A DNA stretch of 64,000 nt, from NCBI GenBank assembly GCA_963575745.1, contig CAUYUJ010022424.1, positions 35,001 to 99,000 on the forward strand, in the 5' to 3' direction. This DNA comes from Prorocentrum cordatum (Eukaryota; Sar; Dinophyceae; Prorocentrales; Prorocentraceae). The notes beneath the pieces were generated by a model. It was not told the origin of the DNA and searched no databases. It saw only the letters and a list, made by a program, of their open reading frames with translations. Shown here piece after piece: positions 21,291-32,372 of this stretch. The number at the start of each line of letters is the position of its first letter. Position 1 is the first letter of the stretch. Position numbers and translations under genes: made by a program.

Positions 21291-23073
21291 GAACACGCTC
21301 TTTCAAACAACGCCACGGGGCAATCGTGAGAGCAAGAGTCCTGGACCGCCCATCAGGACGATGATCCTGGAGCTTGCCAGCCAGCGAACGCAACTGATTC
21401 AGCCCCCCGTTGTCGAGCCCAAGAACAGACGCGCCATATGCGACTGACCCTTCCAGCGCCGCCCTGGCCATGGTGCCGAGAGTCTTGCGCCTAGGCCTGC
21501 CACGCTTCAATGTCGACATCCGAGCTCGTCTCGAAGTGACAGTAACCATTCGTTGCTTCACCACAGGGTTTCCACGAACTCGACCTGCAGCAAAATCCAC
21601 TCCGAGATTCCTTTCAGCGTCGGCTGCCACTACCCCCATGGACTTCAGCTTGGTGGCCAAGGACTTGCGCACAGCAATGGTATTGGACAGTGCACGACTT
21701 TTGTCCACAGCCACCTTCATCTCAATCTTAGTGAGTAATCTCAGCAGCAACCTGGGCGCTCCACTTAGATCTCGAACAGCGCGCGCTGGCGCGCCATGCC
21801 GCCGCAGCCCAAAGTCATCAGTATTGATGCTGAGCATGACGCACCTGAAAGAAGTCTGGACTTGACGCAGCGGCCCGAGTAGCATGAGCTGCAGCATCAC
21901 CGTGGCGAAGTGTCAGCCTGGCACGATGGTATGCTTCACGTGGATGAGGTCGCTGACCACACCCTGCATGTCCAGCGCGCGAGACATCCGATGCATGGAA
22001 ATCAGGAGCTTCAGCATCCATAGCGGAAACTCACTCTCGATGGCAGCCTGAATCAAGTGATGATGATTGACGAACTCAAAATGGCTGCGGTAGACATGCC
22101 TCTGACCGTGGAATACTCCGACCAAGCACTTGATATCCAAACGAATCCTTTGACTGACCACCAGATGCTCTGGAATTTCTTCTTCTGCCAGACATGCACC
22201 AAGGGCCTTCGGAGACTGCGTTGAATCCTACAGAGCACATGGCGGAGCCCAACAGGCCGAACCTCACCGAGACGCTTCAAGATAAAGACAAACCTAATCC
22301 ATGCTCGAGGCCATTCAAGGTTGCTCTCAAAAGACCCAATACTATCACATGATGTTCGAAGGGCTTCATCTGGTAACAGTAAAAAGTCTAGGAGCCACCT
22401 GATCGAACCCAGTGCCCGTAGAGGCCATAAAGGTTTGGAGCACCACCTTCAATTGTTCCACAGTAGGAGGGGGAGGAGGTTCCCCCAGAGACAAAGGCCA
22501 AACGAGTTCAGGATGCGCAGCAGACACCTGCCACCAGCCTCCCCATTCACGTTGCAACGCCTGCATCTCCTCTCGAGAGGTCGCACGCCTGTGAGTTCTG
22601 TGATCCATGCAAGAGTGTCGCCAGGCAGTTGGCAATGCAGGGTGCGAATACAACGCAGAAGCACCATTTACATAACGCTTGTCAATCCAACGCTTCCATT
22701 CAAACTCTGTTTGCATGGCAGCCCTCTTCGCTTCGGCATCGGCCGCGGCGCGAGCCCAGCGCAGAAGTAACTTCGCAACTGGAGCAGGCAAAAGACGTGC
22801 TTTGGCGAGACAGCTCGCCCAAGCCCACATACAGATCCGCACCAGGGAGAAAGTGCGCGCGAGCGAGAGAATCCAGACGATTAACTGCTTCACTCCAAAC
22901 TTTAAACGAACGAGGCCCCAGGGGGGGGCAAGAGCAGCTGAAACCTTTTTCCACCAAACTCCCAGTTGAGAGACTCGTGGGGACCTTGGAGGCCCAGGTC
23001 GACGAAGGGTCTTGTTGGTGAATATTGAGGTCCTCTGGGCGCCCAGTATACTTCTGGAAACCCTCTGGGGCAA
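21291..23073 (-). pseudogene. LINE reverse transcriptase
   Basis: The frame ending at 22366 has the linker and RT entry, including VEQLKVVLQTFMASTGTGFD, which matches the start of LINE RTs. Another frame (22161-21913) continues with WMLKLLISMHR. The frame from 21900 carries SINTDDFGL at about 21807-21830, in the place of the (F/Y)xDD active site, then AERNLGVDFAAGRVRG and KQRMVTVTSRRAR, the usual RT C-terminal landmarks. The Tyr/Phe of the active site is replaced and frames shift at least twice, so this is a dead RT. Confidence 0.65.
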
Positions 23074-23126
23074 CCTGAAAAATCGTTAGCCACTCGTCTT
23101 CACGTGCTTGAATGGAAAGCTTCCAG

Positions 23127-23935
23127 CTAGCAACAACGGCGTCGCACTCGTCGACCTGCACGCTGAGAGAACCCCATCCGATCTATATCAGGCGGAAGAG
23201 CACAGCCAAGGGGCATAGTAGCAGGAAACCGTCGAGGAACCTGTACCACCTGGACGGGGGCATCTGCTGGCAGTGCCTTGAGTCGTAGCTCCACTGGGTA
23301 ATGCGGTGCTGCGGCGATGTCTGCGCGAACTGCCACGGCACCCTCTCGAGCAAGGAAGAAAAAAAATGGCATTGATCGCTGGGCGACACGCGTCACAATC
23401 GGAAAACATCGAGCATCAATAGCAGCGCGCCACCCGCTGGATATTAATTGAGCGGGTTCGATCTGCCAATCTGCAGCAATGATAAAAGGGGGGCCCACCT
23501 GCTTCAGGAAACTTCCAACCTGGGAGAGAACACCCCAATTCAGAACCCCAAGTCCTGAAGAGCGCCCCTAATAGATGCTGGAGAAAAATCCACGAACGCA
23601 TCCTCCAACATGATGGGCAGCGGCCCTTCCAGGCCAGAGAACCGCGTCGAAGCCTTGGGCGCCCGAGAGGCCAATGTGCTTGGGAACCAACGCAGCTGGC
23701 CCACCTGAGAGGCCCCCAATACTTTTTGGAGCCCCAGGAGAGAGACGGGCAGAGCAACCAGACCTACGAAGTTGAGCTGCATGTGAATCACACTGTGAGC
23801 GGGCGAGGTGTGTCTCTTGCACTCCAATGCAATCGAAGCGCTGCTCACACTCCTGCACCCGCTCAAAACTTGACCATGTAGTAATATTAGCAGTGAGAAA
23901 GACACACTCCTTTGTCTTCTTCGACTTGGGAGTGC
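23127..23935 (-). pseudogene. LINE APE-type endonuclease
   Basis: The frame ending at 23568 contains VFLTANITTWSSF and DCIGVQETHLA, the N-terminal Asn and Glu motifs of the endonuclease/exonuclease/phosphatase fold, then LSGGPAALVPKH. In another frame (23498 onward) come PPFIIAADWQIEPAQLISSG, at the place of the GDxN motif, and APHYPVELRLK, matching the final catalytic His region. The domain therefore spans about 23935-23200 with a frameshift near 23,550. Such endonucleases nick target DNA for target-primed reverse transcription. Confidence 0.65.
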
Positions 23936-25112
23936 TAAATATCAGACTTCTGCACCTTGCCATACGTCGACCAACTGAACTGCTCCGTTCTGGACCTCTT
24001 GATGGAGTCGGCAACAGAGCCAACCAATACGCGGCACTGCTCAAGAGACAGGCCAAGGTGCTGATTTTGATCCATGAACTGCCGCAAGTCCTCGTCGGAA
24101 GCGTGCCGCTTGACCAATAGTTCGGCTGTCTGGTGCGCCGCGTCGTCGGCTTCGGCAAAGAAGTCATCTTGCTCGCCCTCGTCCATGTCGGAGTTGGAGG
24201 GCACTGACTCGACCGCTTTGCCCACTGCAGGCGCCACTGGCGGCAGACGAATGGCAGCACCAGCCTGACCACGGAGAGACTGAGCAGCGCCCTTCGCATC
24301 CTTAGCCGCCTCAGACGCGTCAGTAGTAGCATGTGACCGATCCTGATAACGCGAGCGATCGCGAGAGGTGGCAAGATCGCGAAACTGAATGCTGAAAGAG
24401 GGATCGAGCCCAGAGAAGATGCGCAGAATAGCGTCCTCGGAACCCTTGACGTCGACAAGCTCATTTCCTGCCAAACTCGTCCAGGCCTAAGCAGAACGCC
24501 GCGCACACTGCTTCTCATCATGCTCGAGCTGCCTGACTTCAGCCCGTAACTGCACAACCCGCTGGAAATTGAACGACAGTTGCTTCTCAGCCGTGGCCAA
24601 CTTCGCCTCGGCGGACACAAGCTTGCCACGAACATCGTTGCGCTGCTGCTGAGCTTGACGCGATACAGCACTTGGATCTCCACTGCGGACCGCCCGCAGC
24701 TTAGCCAACTCACGCTTCTGGGGTGCAGACATGAATATGGCGGCCGCCTCGAACTGCTCATCACCCATGTCCACGAGCTTCTGCATCGGATCGGAAGTGC
24801 ACTGTGGGGAGGCTGGGGCATTCCAGTTCCAAGTGCCTGGAGGTGCCTTCTGCCATTTACCCCCCCCCATGTCTTCCAAACGCCGTTGCCATTGTCATCA
24901 ACATTATGCACCCAAGACGCGGATGCATGATTCTGAAAAGACTTGTTGCTGCCCGTGAGAACGTGCCCACAATGCTTGCAATACGTATACCAGCTCAGAT
25001 TTTTGCGGCAACCGCAAGCGTCACAAACTGGCATGAGCGAAGATTGTCCGTCAAGCTTTGACGTAATGATAACTCTCTCAAGAAGAGCTGCCCACTCAAG
25101 TGTACAGTGCAC
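23935..25112 (-). pseudogene. LINE N-terminal region: zinc finger and coiled-coil-like segment
   Basis: Near 25034-24930 the peptide begins MPVCDACGCRKNLSWYTYC and goes on to KHCG, a CxxC...CxxC finger. In a second frame (24879-24487) follow SAPQKRELAKLRAV and QLRAEVRQLEHDEKQC, a likely coiled coil. In a third (24474-23935) is an acidic linker with NSDMDEGEQDDFFAEADDA and an RQFMDQNQHLGLSLEQCRVL segment. This resembles the nucleic-acid-binding front end that precedes the endonuclease in such elements. Two frame changes break it. Confidence 0.5.
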
Positions 25113-25127
25113 GGGTGTGTCCTATAA

Positions 25128-25149
25128 CTTGAGCCAAAATGGCAACGGA
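25128..25149 (-). other. Dinoflagellate spliced-leader relic
   Basis: On the minus strand the 22 bases read TCCGTTGCCATTTTGGCTCA followed by AG. The dinoflagellate spliced leader (DCCGUAGCCAUUUUGGCUCAAG, D = A, G or U) is identical except for one base, T for A. It lies about 15 bp upstream of the first open frame of the LINE and directly abuts a (TCC)n array. Established knowledge: such relics arise when trans-spliced mRNAs are reverse transcribed and reinserted. Confidence 0.85.
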
Positions 25150-25316
25150 CTCCTCCTCCTCCTCCCCCTCCCCCTCCTCCTCATCCTCCTCCTTTTCCTC
25201 CTCCCCCCCTCCTCCTCCTCTTCCTCTTCCTCGTCTTCCACCTCCTCCTCATCATCATCATCATCGGAATCATCATCATCATCATCATCATCATCACCAT
25301 CATCATCATCACCATG

Positions 25317-25372
<56 letters not shown>

Positions 25373-25387
25373 TATCACCATCATCGG

Positions 25388-25424
<37 letters not shown>

Positions 25425-25455
25425 GTCAACATCATCATCATCATCCTTACCCCGT
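25150..25455 (+). repeat. (TCC)n and (CAT)n microsatellites
   Basis: TCC/CCCCTCC-type repeats to about 25250, then CAT/ATC repeats to about 25450. The (TCC)n part directly borders the spliced-leader end of the LINE. Confidence 0.95.
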
Positions 25456-25726
25456 GTCGTGCGGGTTGGGTTACAGCGCACGTGCGCATCTCAGCGCGCA
25501 CCGCAGAATGGTGTATCGAATCGGTCCACTTGGTTCCCGGACGGCCAATGCAGCTGGAGCCCCCTGGACGCAGACGGGAAGAGTTAGGGTGACGCGGGCG
25601 GATTCGGGAGGACTCGTAGATTCCGGCGGCGCTCCGTTGTCCATAAGGATTATTATATATCGTTTCCTGTGGAATCCACAAACGTTCCGTTTTGTCATAA
25701 TGATTCGGTCGAACATTCTATATACA
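25456..25726. other. Unassigned sequence
   Basis: Mixed sequence between two repeat blocks. No recognisable gene on either strand. Confidence 0.3.
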
Positions 25727-26032
25727 ACAGTGGTGTTGTGTTGCACACGATTGCTGTGGTGCACACAGGCGCCGTGGTGCACACAGGCACTCCAATGCAT
25801 GCGCGCACTGTGGTGTGCATTGCTGCTGTGTTGCACACGGCTGACGTGGTGTACGCAAGCGCTGTGGTGTGCACAAGAGCTGTTGTGCCCGCAGGTACGG
25901 TGGCACAAAGTGACGCTGTGTTGCACGCGACTGCTGTGGTGTACATAGGCGGCGTGGTGTACACAGGCGCTGTGATGCACGCAGGCACTGTGGTGTACAC
26001 AGGCGTTGTGGTGCAAATCGCCACCTACATGC
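25727..26032 (+). repeat. GTGGTGCACACAGGC minisatellite (inverse of the 17.2-kb array)
   Basis: Degenerate units such as CTGTGGTGTACACAGGCGCT, the reverse complement of units at 17158-17462. The 3' border has ATCGCCACCTACATG, the reverse complement of the border at 17145-17160. (GAC)n with a GAGCGAC lead-in follows at 26195-26290. Confidence 0.8.
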
Positions 26033-26194
26033 TGGCGCTACCCGTCCTCCGCCATTCCTAGCCATCCCCAGACGCCGCCAGCGCGAAACGTGACGTCATC
26101 GACCCCATCCACAACCCCCCCCTTGATGATTGCCGTCGGCGGCCCAGAAAATAAAAACAGGCTTCAGCCACGCCCGCGCGCACGACGACTATGA

Positions 26195-26215
26195 GCGACG
26201 AGCGACAAGCCACGA

Positions 26216-26250
<35 letters not shown>

Positions 26251-26290
26251 CGACGAGCGACGAGCGACGACGACGACGACGACGACGACT
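26195..26290 (+). repeat. (GAC)n microsatellite with GAGCGAC lead-in
   Basis: GAGCGACGAGCGACAAGC lead-in, then GAC units interrupted by a second GAGCGAC cluster. Parallels 17040-17138. Confidence 0.9.
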
Positions 26291-26995
26291 GCGGACCAGA
26301 CTCCCGTGCGGATTCCTACGCCAACACCTACGCAGATCCCAATGCGCACGGCGGCAGTGAAAAGGAGCGCCCTGGGGTGGGGAGCGTCACGTCATAGGGG
26401 GGCCCGTCATGCCCCAGGCAATGAAGAAACGGGATCCAGGAAACCCAAGGAATCCGTTTCTGCCTCCACTCGCCCTCCCCCGGTCACCGCGCGCTCGAGG
26501 ATCATCACCTCCGCAGACGCGCCGTCTCCGCCGGCCGCCCCCTCCCCGAGCTGGCCCCGGCAGCCGGCGCCCTGATCGGAGGCGACGACTAGGGCGAGTA
26601 GCCCAGGGGCGGGCATTACACGTAATTCGCCCCGGAGCCTTGTCGAAGACATAGATCATCAGCGTCCCTGGATACATGTTTTGCTCCCCCCTGGGCTATT
26701 GGCCCGTATCGTCGCCGCCAGCCTGAAGCCGCGCGGGCGGCCAGCTGCGTGCGGCGGCGCCGGCACCGCGGCAGCACGCCGCCACCACGGCGCCCCGGCA
26801 GAGGCAGCCCCCGCCCATCGCGCAGGGGCGGGCGGCCAGGGCGCGGCGGCCAGCGCCACGGCGCGGTGCGGCCCGCTCTCGGGGCGCGGCGGCGGAGGTG
26901 GAGGCGTCCACCGCCGCCGCGCATCGCAGCCCTTCGCCGCCGAGCGCGCAGGGCCGCCGGCGGCAGCACGCTCGAGCTGGGGCTGCGCGCACGCG
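26291..26995. other. Unassigned GC-rich sequence
   Basis: Long overlapping open frames on both strands are explained by GC content. A minus-strand stretch near 26590-26670 (PGTLMIYVFDKAPGRITC) looks protein-like but is short and unassigned. No gene is called. Confidence 0.25.
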
Positions 26996-27545
26996 CCTCC
27001 TCCTCCTCCTCCTCCTCCTCCTCCTCCTCCTCCTCCTCCTCCTCCTCCTCCTCCTCCTCTCCTCCTCCTCCTCCTCCTCCTCCTCCTCCTCCTCCTCCTC
27101 CTCCTCCTCCTCCTCCTCCTCCTCGTGTGCTACGGTCTCCGGGCGGGTTGGCCGCGGGCCCCAGCGGGGCAATTCAGAAGTGCTGCGAAGGGGGCACGCC
27201 TCTGCGGGGCCAGGGGCGACAGCCACGCCAGCCTCCTCGTCCTCCTCCTCCACCACCTTCTCCTCTTCCTCCATATCACCCCATCCAACACATCCTCCTG
27301 ACCCTCCAACACCTCCTCATCCCTCTCATCCTCTCCCTACCATGGTTAATCCTCTTCCACCTCCGCCTCCTCCTCCTCCTCGTCCTCGTCCTCGTCCTCG
27401 TCCTCATCCTCGTCCTCCTGCTTCCTCCTCCTCCTCCTCCTCCTCGTCCTCCTCCTCCTCATCCTCCTCATTCTCCTTTTTCTCCTTATCCTCCTCTTCC
27501 TCCTCCTCCCCCCGTCCGCACTTTTTGTACAACACCACAACAACC

Positions 27546-27594
<49 letters not shown>
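26996..27594 (+). repeat. (CTC)n, imperfect CTC and (CAA)n microsatellites
   Basis: Near-pure CTC at 26996-27124; unique-looking sequence to about 27235; CTC-rich imperfect repeats at about 27236-27515; then (CAA)n at about 27537-27594. Frames through these give Ser, Pro and Thr homopolymers only. Confidence 0.9.
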
Positions 27595-27595
<1 letters not shown>

Positions 27596-28719
27596 CATTT
27601 TACCCGAACGCTCAGTGTTCTCCCCAGTGCCAGGGTTTTCATGCGACGCCAGCCAATACCCCCACTTCGTGGGGGGGCAATGCAAGCTCTACCAAACATC
27701 CACACGACTCTCGGGAACCACCCACACCCAGCTTCCCGCCCTATGACGTCAGGACACTTCACTTCGTGGCGCGCGGACGATCGTGGATACTACACTGGCG
27801 TGGAGTACACACCCGCAGAGGTTGATCACTTGTTTGGGCCCCGCATGTGCCCCGCGCCGCGCGGCGGCCGCGCGCATGTGCACTTCGTGTCATTTTTTGC
27901 AAGGGATGGTGGCCCTCGTAGGCTCGCAACCGTTGTTGCAGAAGGTCGAAGCACCTGAAAAGGTTCCTCGCAAAGGCCCTTTTAACAGAAATGTTTAAAA
28001 TCTGGTGGGTTTCCTAGGAATCCGCAAGAGCGCGCGGAAGGACATTTTGACAATTTTTTCTGAGAAAACCATTGGGTTTTTGATGTTTTTATGTTAAAAT
28101 CGCTACGAAACCTAAGGTTTTGGAAGGATTTCGTCTTGCGCGCACGAATGTCCACTTTACCTTATTTTTTGCAAGGGATTCTTGCAATTTGATCAAGTAA
28201 AAACAAGAATTTTCATTTTCTATTGTTTTTTGCAAGGGAAAACGAGCGTCAACAAAAAACCGGATCCGGAGCTCATCCACTTTTCTGAAGCTTTCGCGAA
28301 AAAATGATGAAAATGTAGCTGCGGCCTAGGCGCGGCGCAGAGGTCGCGCACCAGGGGTCCCAACAATAATAATTCTTTAGAAGGAATAATGTTCAACAAC
28401 AACAACAACCATTTTAAGGCTGTACGCTCTTACTTGCCCGCGAGTCATTCAACACGTATACCCTACACCCTCGATACCCGCCCTCTTCGTCTTCGATCAC
28501 ACCCCTTTCGGGGGGATTATTTCTCTTTGCTGGGGCCGGCGGGCTTAGACGTACGGGCAAACCGGAACGGGCGGACAATCCTTCGGGGGCGTACATCTCT
28601 CTGCCCGCCATTGGAATTGGCGCGGGCCCTGCAAGAGGAGGAGGGGAAGAACGAGGGAGAGTGGGAGGAAGGGGAGGGGGAAGGACGAAGGAAGAGGGAA
28701 GATACCACGTTGTGAAGGC
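27595..28719. other. Unassigned sequence including an AT-richer block
   Basis: 27595-27960 has no recognised gene. 27960-28400 is AT-richer and shares loose wording (CGAAACCTAAGGTTTTGGAA, GCGCACGAATGTCC) with the block at 1440-1940 in reverse. 28400-28719 is mixed and has no domain. Confidence 0.3.
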
Positions 28720-29210
28720 GTCCTTGGCGCGTGCGTGGTTCCTGAACGCCGAAACGCAATTCCAGAATAATTTGTGAGGACGTCGCACGCGAGAGCGCAG
28801 TCCTGAGTACATTGTGAGGAAATCTCATGCGGAAGCGGGGGCCCTGACTAAGTTGCGAGGAAGTCTCAAGCGGGAGCGCCGTTCCTGAGCAAATTGCACG
28901 GAAGTCTCAGGCGGAAGCGGGGGTCCTCACGAAACTGCGAGGAAGTCTCAGGCAGGAGCGCCGTTCCTGAGTCAATTGCGCGGAAATGTCAAGCAGGAGC
29001 GGGGGTCCTGAGTAAAATTCAAAGAAGTCTCAGGCGGGAGCGTCGTTCCCACGTAAATTGCACGGAAGTCTCAGGCGGGAGCGAGGGTCTTGATTACATT
29101 GCGAGGAAGTCTCCAACGGGAGCGCCTTTCCTGAGTCAATTGCGCGGAAGTCTCAGGCGGGAGCGGGGGTCCTGAGTAAAAATCGAGGAAGTCTCAGGCG
29201 GGAGCCGTTG
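28720..29210 (+). repeat. 41-bp tandem array, about 12 units
   Basis: Unit landmark GGAAGTCTCAGGCGGGAGCG. The TCTCA motif recurs at 28864, 28905 and 28946, and related positions continue at 28987 and 29028, an exact 41-bp step. Units alternate between two versions (GGGGGTCCTGAGTAAA-like and CCGTTCCTGAGCAAATTGCA-like). There are no spacers, so it is not a CRISPR array. Confidence 0.9.
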
Positions 29211-29364
29211 TTATTGTAGCCCGGGGGGCAGGGGCACAGTTTGAGCAGGAACACTTTCCTTGAGAAACAACAAGGTGCGAGCCCTGGGGGTGGCACTTCA
29301 ATCGACAAAAAAACAGTGTGCACCGGTGGGGGGGATCAACAATAATTATATTCTTCAAGAATGA

Positions 29365-29775
<411 letters not shown>

Positions 29776-29935
29776 TCTACGTTGACCGCGATGACCTGGC
29801 GGATCCGCTTGCTGACGCACGCGCTCTAATCGTGCTTGAACGGGCCACGGAGGCATCCCTGGCAGTAGAAGTCGGCCCTGTTCTGCTCCTTCGTCCACCT
29901 GGCGTCACGCTCGTCTATCCAGGGAAGCCGTAGCG

Positions 29936-31141
29936 TCACGCCAGGGCGGGGCCCGAGTGGGGCGGGCGCGTCCAGGTGCAGGTGCGCGAATGAATACCCC
30001 CGCCTATCCAGGCGACCCTGCCCGCTTGCTTTGCAGGGTCGGCAGCGAGGCCAATGCCGGACCCGAGCACGTCGACGTAGAGAGCGCATACCGCACACTC
30101 GTGGTCCGCCAGGGCCGAGAGGTCAGCGGTAGAAACAATACCTTCGATGACTGCGAGGGTGGCCTGGTGCGGGAACCTGCCAGCCTCAAGGCCCCTCCAG
30201 GTTGGGGGGCAGTTCGCCTCGATGGCAAGGGGGTGGTGGTGGTGGGCGACCATGACCAAGCGTGACACCGCAGAAATCAGAAGCTCCAGCGCCGAGTGTA
30301 GTTCCCTGAAGTGCCAGTCCTGAAGTCCGAACAGTGCACCTAGGCGGCCCCGCGCAACCCTGTCGCGCGGGCGGCGCGGCTCGCACAAGCCAAGAATGGC
30401 CTCGATCACGTCGCCGACGCCCCCGGCGCCCCCGCACGGGCACAGGCAGGCACGCGGTTCGCGCTGCAAGAGTAGGGACAGGGCGAGCAGGACCCTGGCT
30501 TGGATGGCTCCCAGGGCCGCGCCGGTGCTGTCCAGGAGGCGGCGCAGGACTGCGGCCGGGCGCCCTCTTGAGTCCATGTCGCAGAAGGCCTGAAACACCG
30601 CTGGCGTGTGTGGTTTCTTGTGCTTCTGGCATTTGCAGGTTGACGGCTGCCAGCATTCGGGGCGGCGTCTGGTGACGGCGGTGGGGACGCAGGCCTCCTT
30701 GATGCGCCGCGCTGCCGGCATGTTCGGTCGCCCCCTTCTTGGTGGGACCAGGGCAGGGTCAACGGCCTGGGCGCTGTTATCTCTCGAAACTCCGTGCCCG
30801 ATGGCCCGCGTGCTGGTCGCGAAGACTGCCGCGTAAACCAAGCTACCGGCGCCCAGTCCCACCAGCATGGAGCAGAGGAAGAGGCACCCGTTCATGCTCC
30901 ATCCTTTCCTGTCCTGCATGCTTGGGTCCGTGGGCTGATCCGCCACGCCGAACTGGTGCGGGTGCAGCCCATGGCACCAAAGAGTGCAGGGTCCGAACGC
31001 TGCGCAGTACAGGAGTCGCACGACTGCAGCGTTGACGTCGTCCTCCAGGTCTTTCCAGCCGTGGTCTGCAGGGAGCGGCAGGTCGGCGCGGGGCGAGAAG
31101 CCCGCCTGTTGAGCTTGACGGGCCTCGATGGCGGTCAGCAT
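29936..31141 (-). CDS. Hypothetical protein or C-terminal extension of the helicase gene
   Basis: A 401-codon frame on the same strand as, and directly downstream of, the helicase motifs. The peptide is compositionally protein-like: GWKDLEDDVNAAVVRLLYC, a hydrophobic stretch MNGCLFLCSMLVGLGAGSLV (possible membrane segment), ARVLLALSLLLQREPRAC, and ATLAVIEGIVSTADLSALAD. I recognise no family. It overlaps the tail of the helicase frame in a different phase, so it could be the true C-terminus reached by a frameshift or an unseen intron, or a separate gene. Its 5' boundary is uncertain. Confidence 0.4.
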   Translation of the reverse strand: MLTAIEARQAQQAGFSPRADLPLPADHGWKDLEDDVNAAVVRLLYCAAFGPCTLWCHGLHPHQFGVADQPTDPSMQDRKGWSMNGCLFLCSMLVGLGAGSLVYAAVFATSTRAIGHGVSRDNSAQAVDPALVPPRRGRPNMPAARRIKEACVPTAVTRRRPECWQPSTCKCQKHKKPHTPAVFQAFCDMDSRGRPAAVLRRLLDSTGAALGAIQARVLLALSLLLQREPRACLCPCGGAGGVGDVIEAILGLCEPRRPRDRVARGRLGALFGLQDWHFRELHSALELLISAVSRLVMVAHHHHPLAIEANCPPTWRGLEAGRFPHQATLAVIEGIVSTADLSALADHECAVCALYVDVLGSGIGLAADPAKQAGRVAWIGGGIHSRTCTWTRPPHSGPALA

Positions 31142-32372
31142 CCGCCCGCAGCCGGGCCTTCTCCCCTGGGGACGTCGTCCTGGAAGACCCGTGGGTCCGC
31201 GAGGCTTTGGCGCAGAGATCCATCCAGGTTGTGGTGGACCTCGAAAGTAAGGCTTGCCTTCTGAGCCAAGGTGCTGCGGTGGCGGCGGTGGCTGCGCGGA
31301 ACATCCTTGCGTCTGCGGCCATGATGAGGTTGCATGATGGGCGTGTCAGGCCCACGTCGATGCGATGTCGGTCGTCCACGCGGCCCCAAATACGCCTGGC
31401 CTTGGCCCGCGTGGTCAGTAGCATAACAACGGATGCCTCATGACCCTGGGCGGAGTCGACGGCGGTGACGCGGAGGGTCTCGTTTTCCAGGAGGTGAGGG
31501 AACAGGTCCATGAAACCGTCGAAGCGCTCGTTCAAGCCGCTGGCTGCCGTGGCGCGGTTGATCCAAGTCCCTCCTGCGAAGTGCCCCTTGTCGGCGGGAA
31601 AGGAACGAGAGCTGCCCCGGCCCTGGTAGCGCCGGGAGCCGGTCGCGCCCACGCTCGCCTCGGATCCGTCTGCGCGGGCCGCCCGCGAGCAGCGTCTGAT
31701 GCCCCGCGGAAGGCAGGGGTCGCCTGCCAGCCCGGGGACCAGCTGCAGCTTGCACGGCGACAGCACCAGGATGGCACTCTTGGTGCCTGTTGCCCAGGGC
31801 AGGAGGGCCTTCACCAGGGCCACCACGGCGCGCGCTTCGTGGACGCTGGCGCAACCGTCCTGACGCAAGGACTGGACCTCTTGCGAGGGGACGTGCGCGA
31901 ACAGGAACCAGCGTTGGTCGAAGACGGCGCTGCCGTTTCCTCTCGGGGCCGGCGGACATGCCGCCTTACTCCTGAATCCGCCTGCGGTGTCGATCAGGGA
32001 ATTGGCGGGGCCGCATCTGCTTTCCTCGTTCCTTGCTGCTTCGTACTCCTCGCTGGACAGCGGTCCTGCGAGTGGCCGCTGCAGTCCGTCGGCGCAGGGG
32101 CGCTGCCGCACGGGGCCCAGGATGGCCGAGACCAGCCTGCCTCCATAGAATGCGACCGAAGGCCATGCGAGCAGGGAAGGGTGAATCCGGTAGCACACTT
32201 CCAGGGTGACGTCGCAGTCAGGGATCCCCCCTATAGCTGACACGTACTTGGCGAGGATGGAAACGCCGAGGCCCCAGCGCAGTGCCTGTTGGGACTTGAC
32301 CGTCGGGCGCAGCTGCCGTTCGTCGCCGAGGAGGACTGTTCTGGCCCCGCATCGGACGGCGTGGATCAGGGA
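31142..32372 (-). pseudogene. UPF1-like SF1 helicase, C-terminal half (split by insertion)
   Basis: Reading the minus strand from 32372: SLIHAVRCGARTVLLGDERQ continuing LRPTV (motif III), VCYRIHPSLLAWPSVAFYGG (the YRMHP block of motif IV), VTAVDSAQGHEASVVML (motif V) and RIDVGLTRPSCNLIMAADA (motif VI). These are diagnostic of the UPF1/AAA_12-type superfamily-1 RNA/DNA helicases. Motifs I and II are 16 kb away at 48.7-49.3 kb on the same strand; the element at 32373-48709 sits between motifs II and III. The frame stays open through all C-terminal motifs, so the insertion may be recent. The cellular role of this particular helicase is unknown. Confidence 0.8.

Larger units (their letters stand above)
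18540..25149 (-). mobile_element. Degenerate non-LTR (LINE-type) retrotransposon with spliced-leader relic
   Basis: Reading the minus strand from 25149, the order is: spliced-leader relic, CxxC zinc finger, coiled-coil-like region, APE-type endonuclease, RT, (a 1-kb foldback insertion), RNase H, and a CxxC tail near 18560-18700. This is the usual order for an RNase H-bearing LINE. The domains sit in different frames with stops between them, so the copy is dead. It is bordered at both ends by (CTC)n on the plus strand (17546-18420 and 25150 onward), consistent with insertion into a CTC array. A poly-A tail and target duplication were not identified. Confidence 0.75.

Noticed and set aside
22075-22094. 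CTCAAAATGGCTGCGG on the plus strand resembling a second spliced-leader relic (minus strand)
   Set aside because: Only the middle matches; the 3' end of the leader does not, and the site lies inside RT coding sequence.
26085-26102. TGACGTCATC resembling a CRE-type regulatory site
   Set aside because: A single short palindrome with no neighbouring gene; likely chance in repeat DNA.
28720-29210. Regular repeats that might suggest a CRISPR array
   Set aside because: The 41-bp units are head-to-tail without unique spacers, and the genome is eukaryotic.
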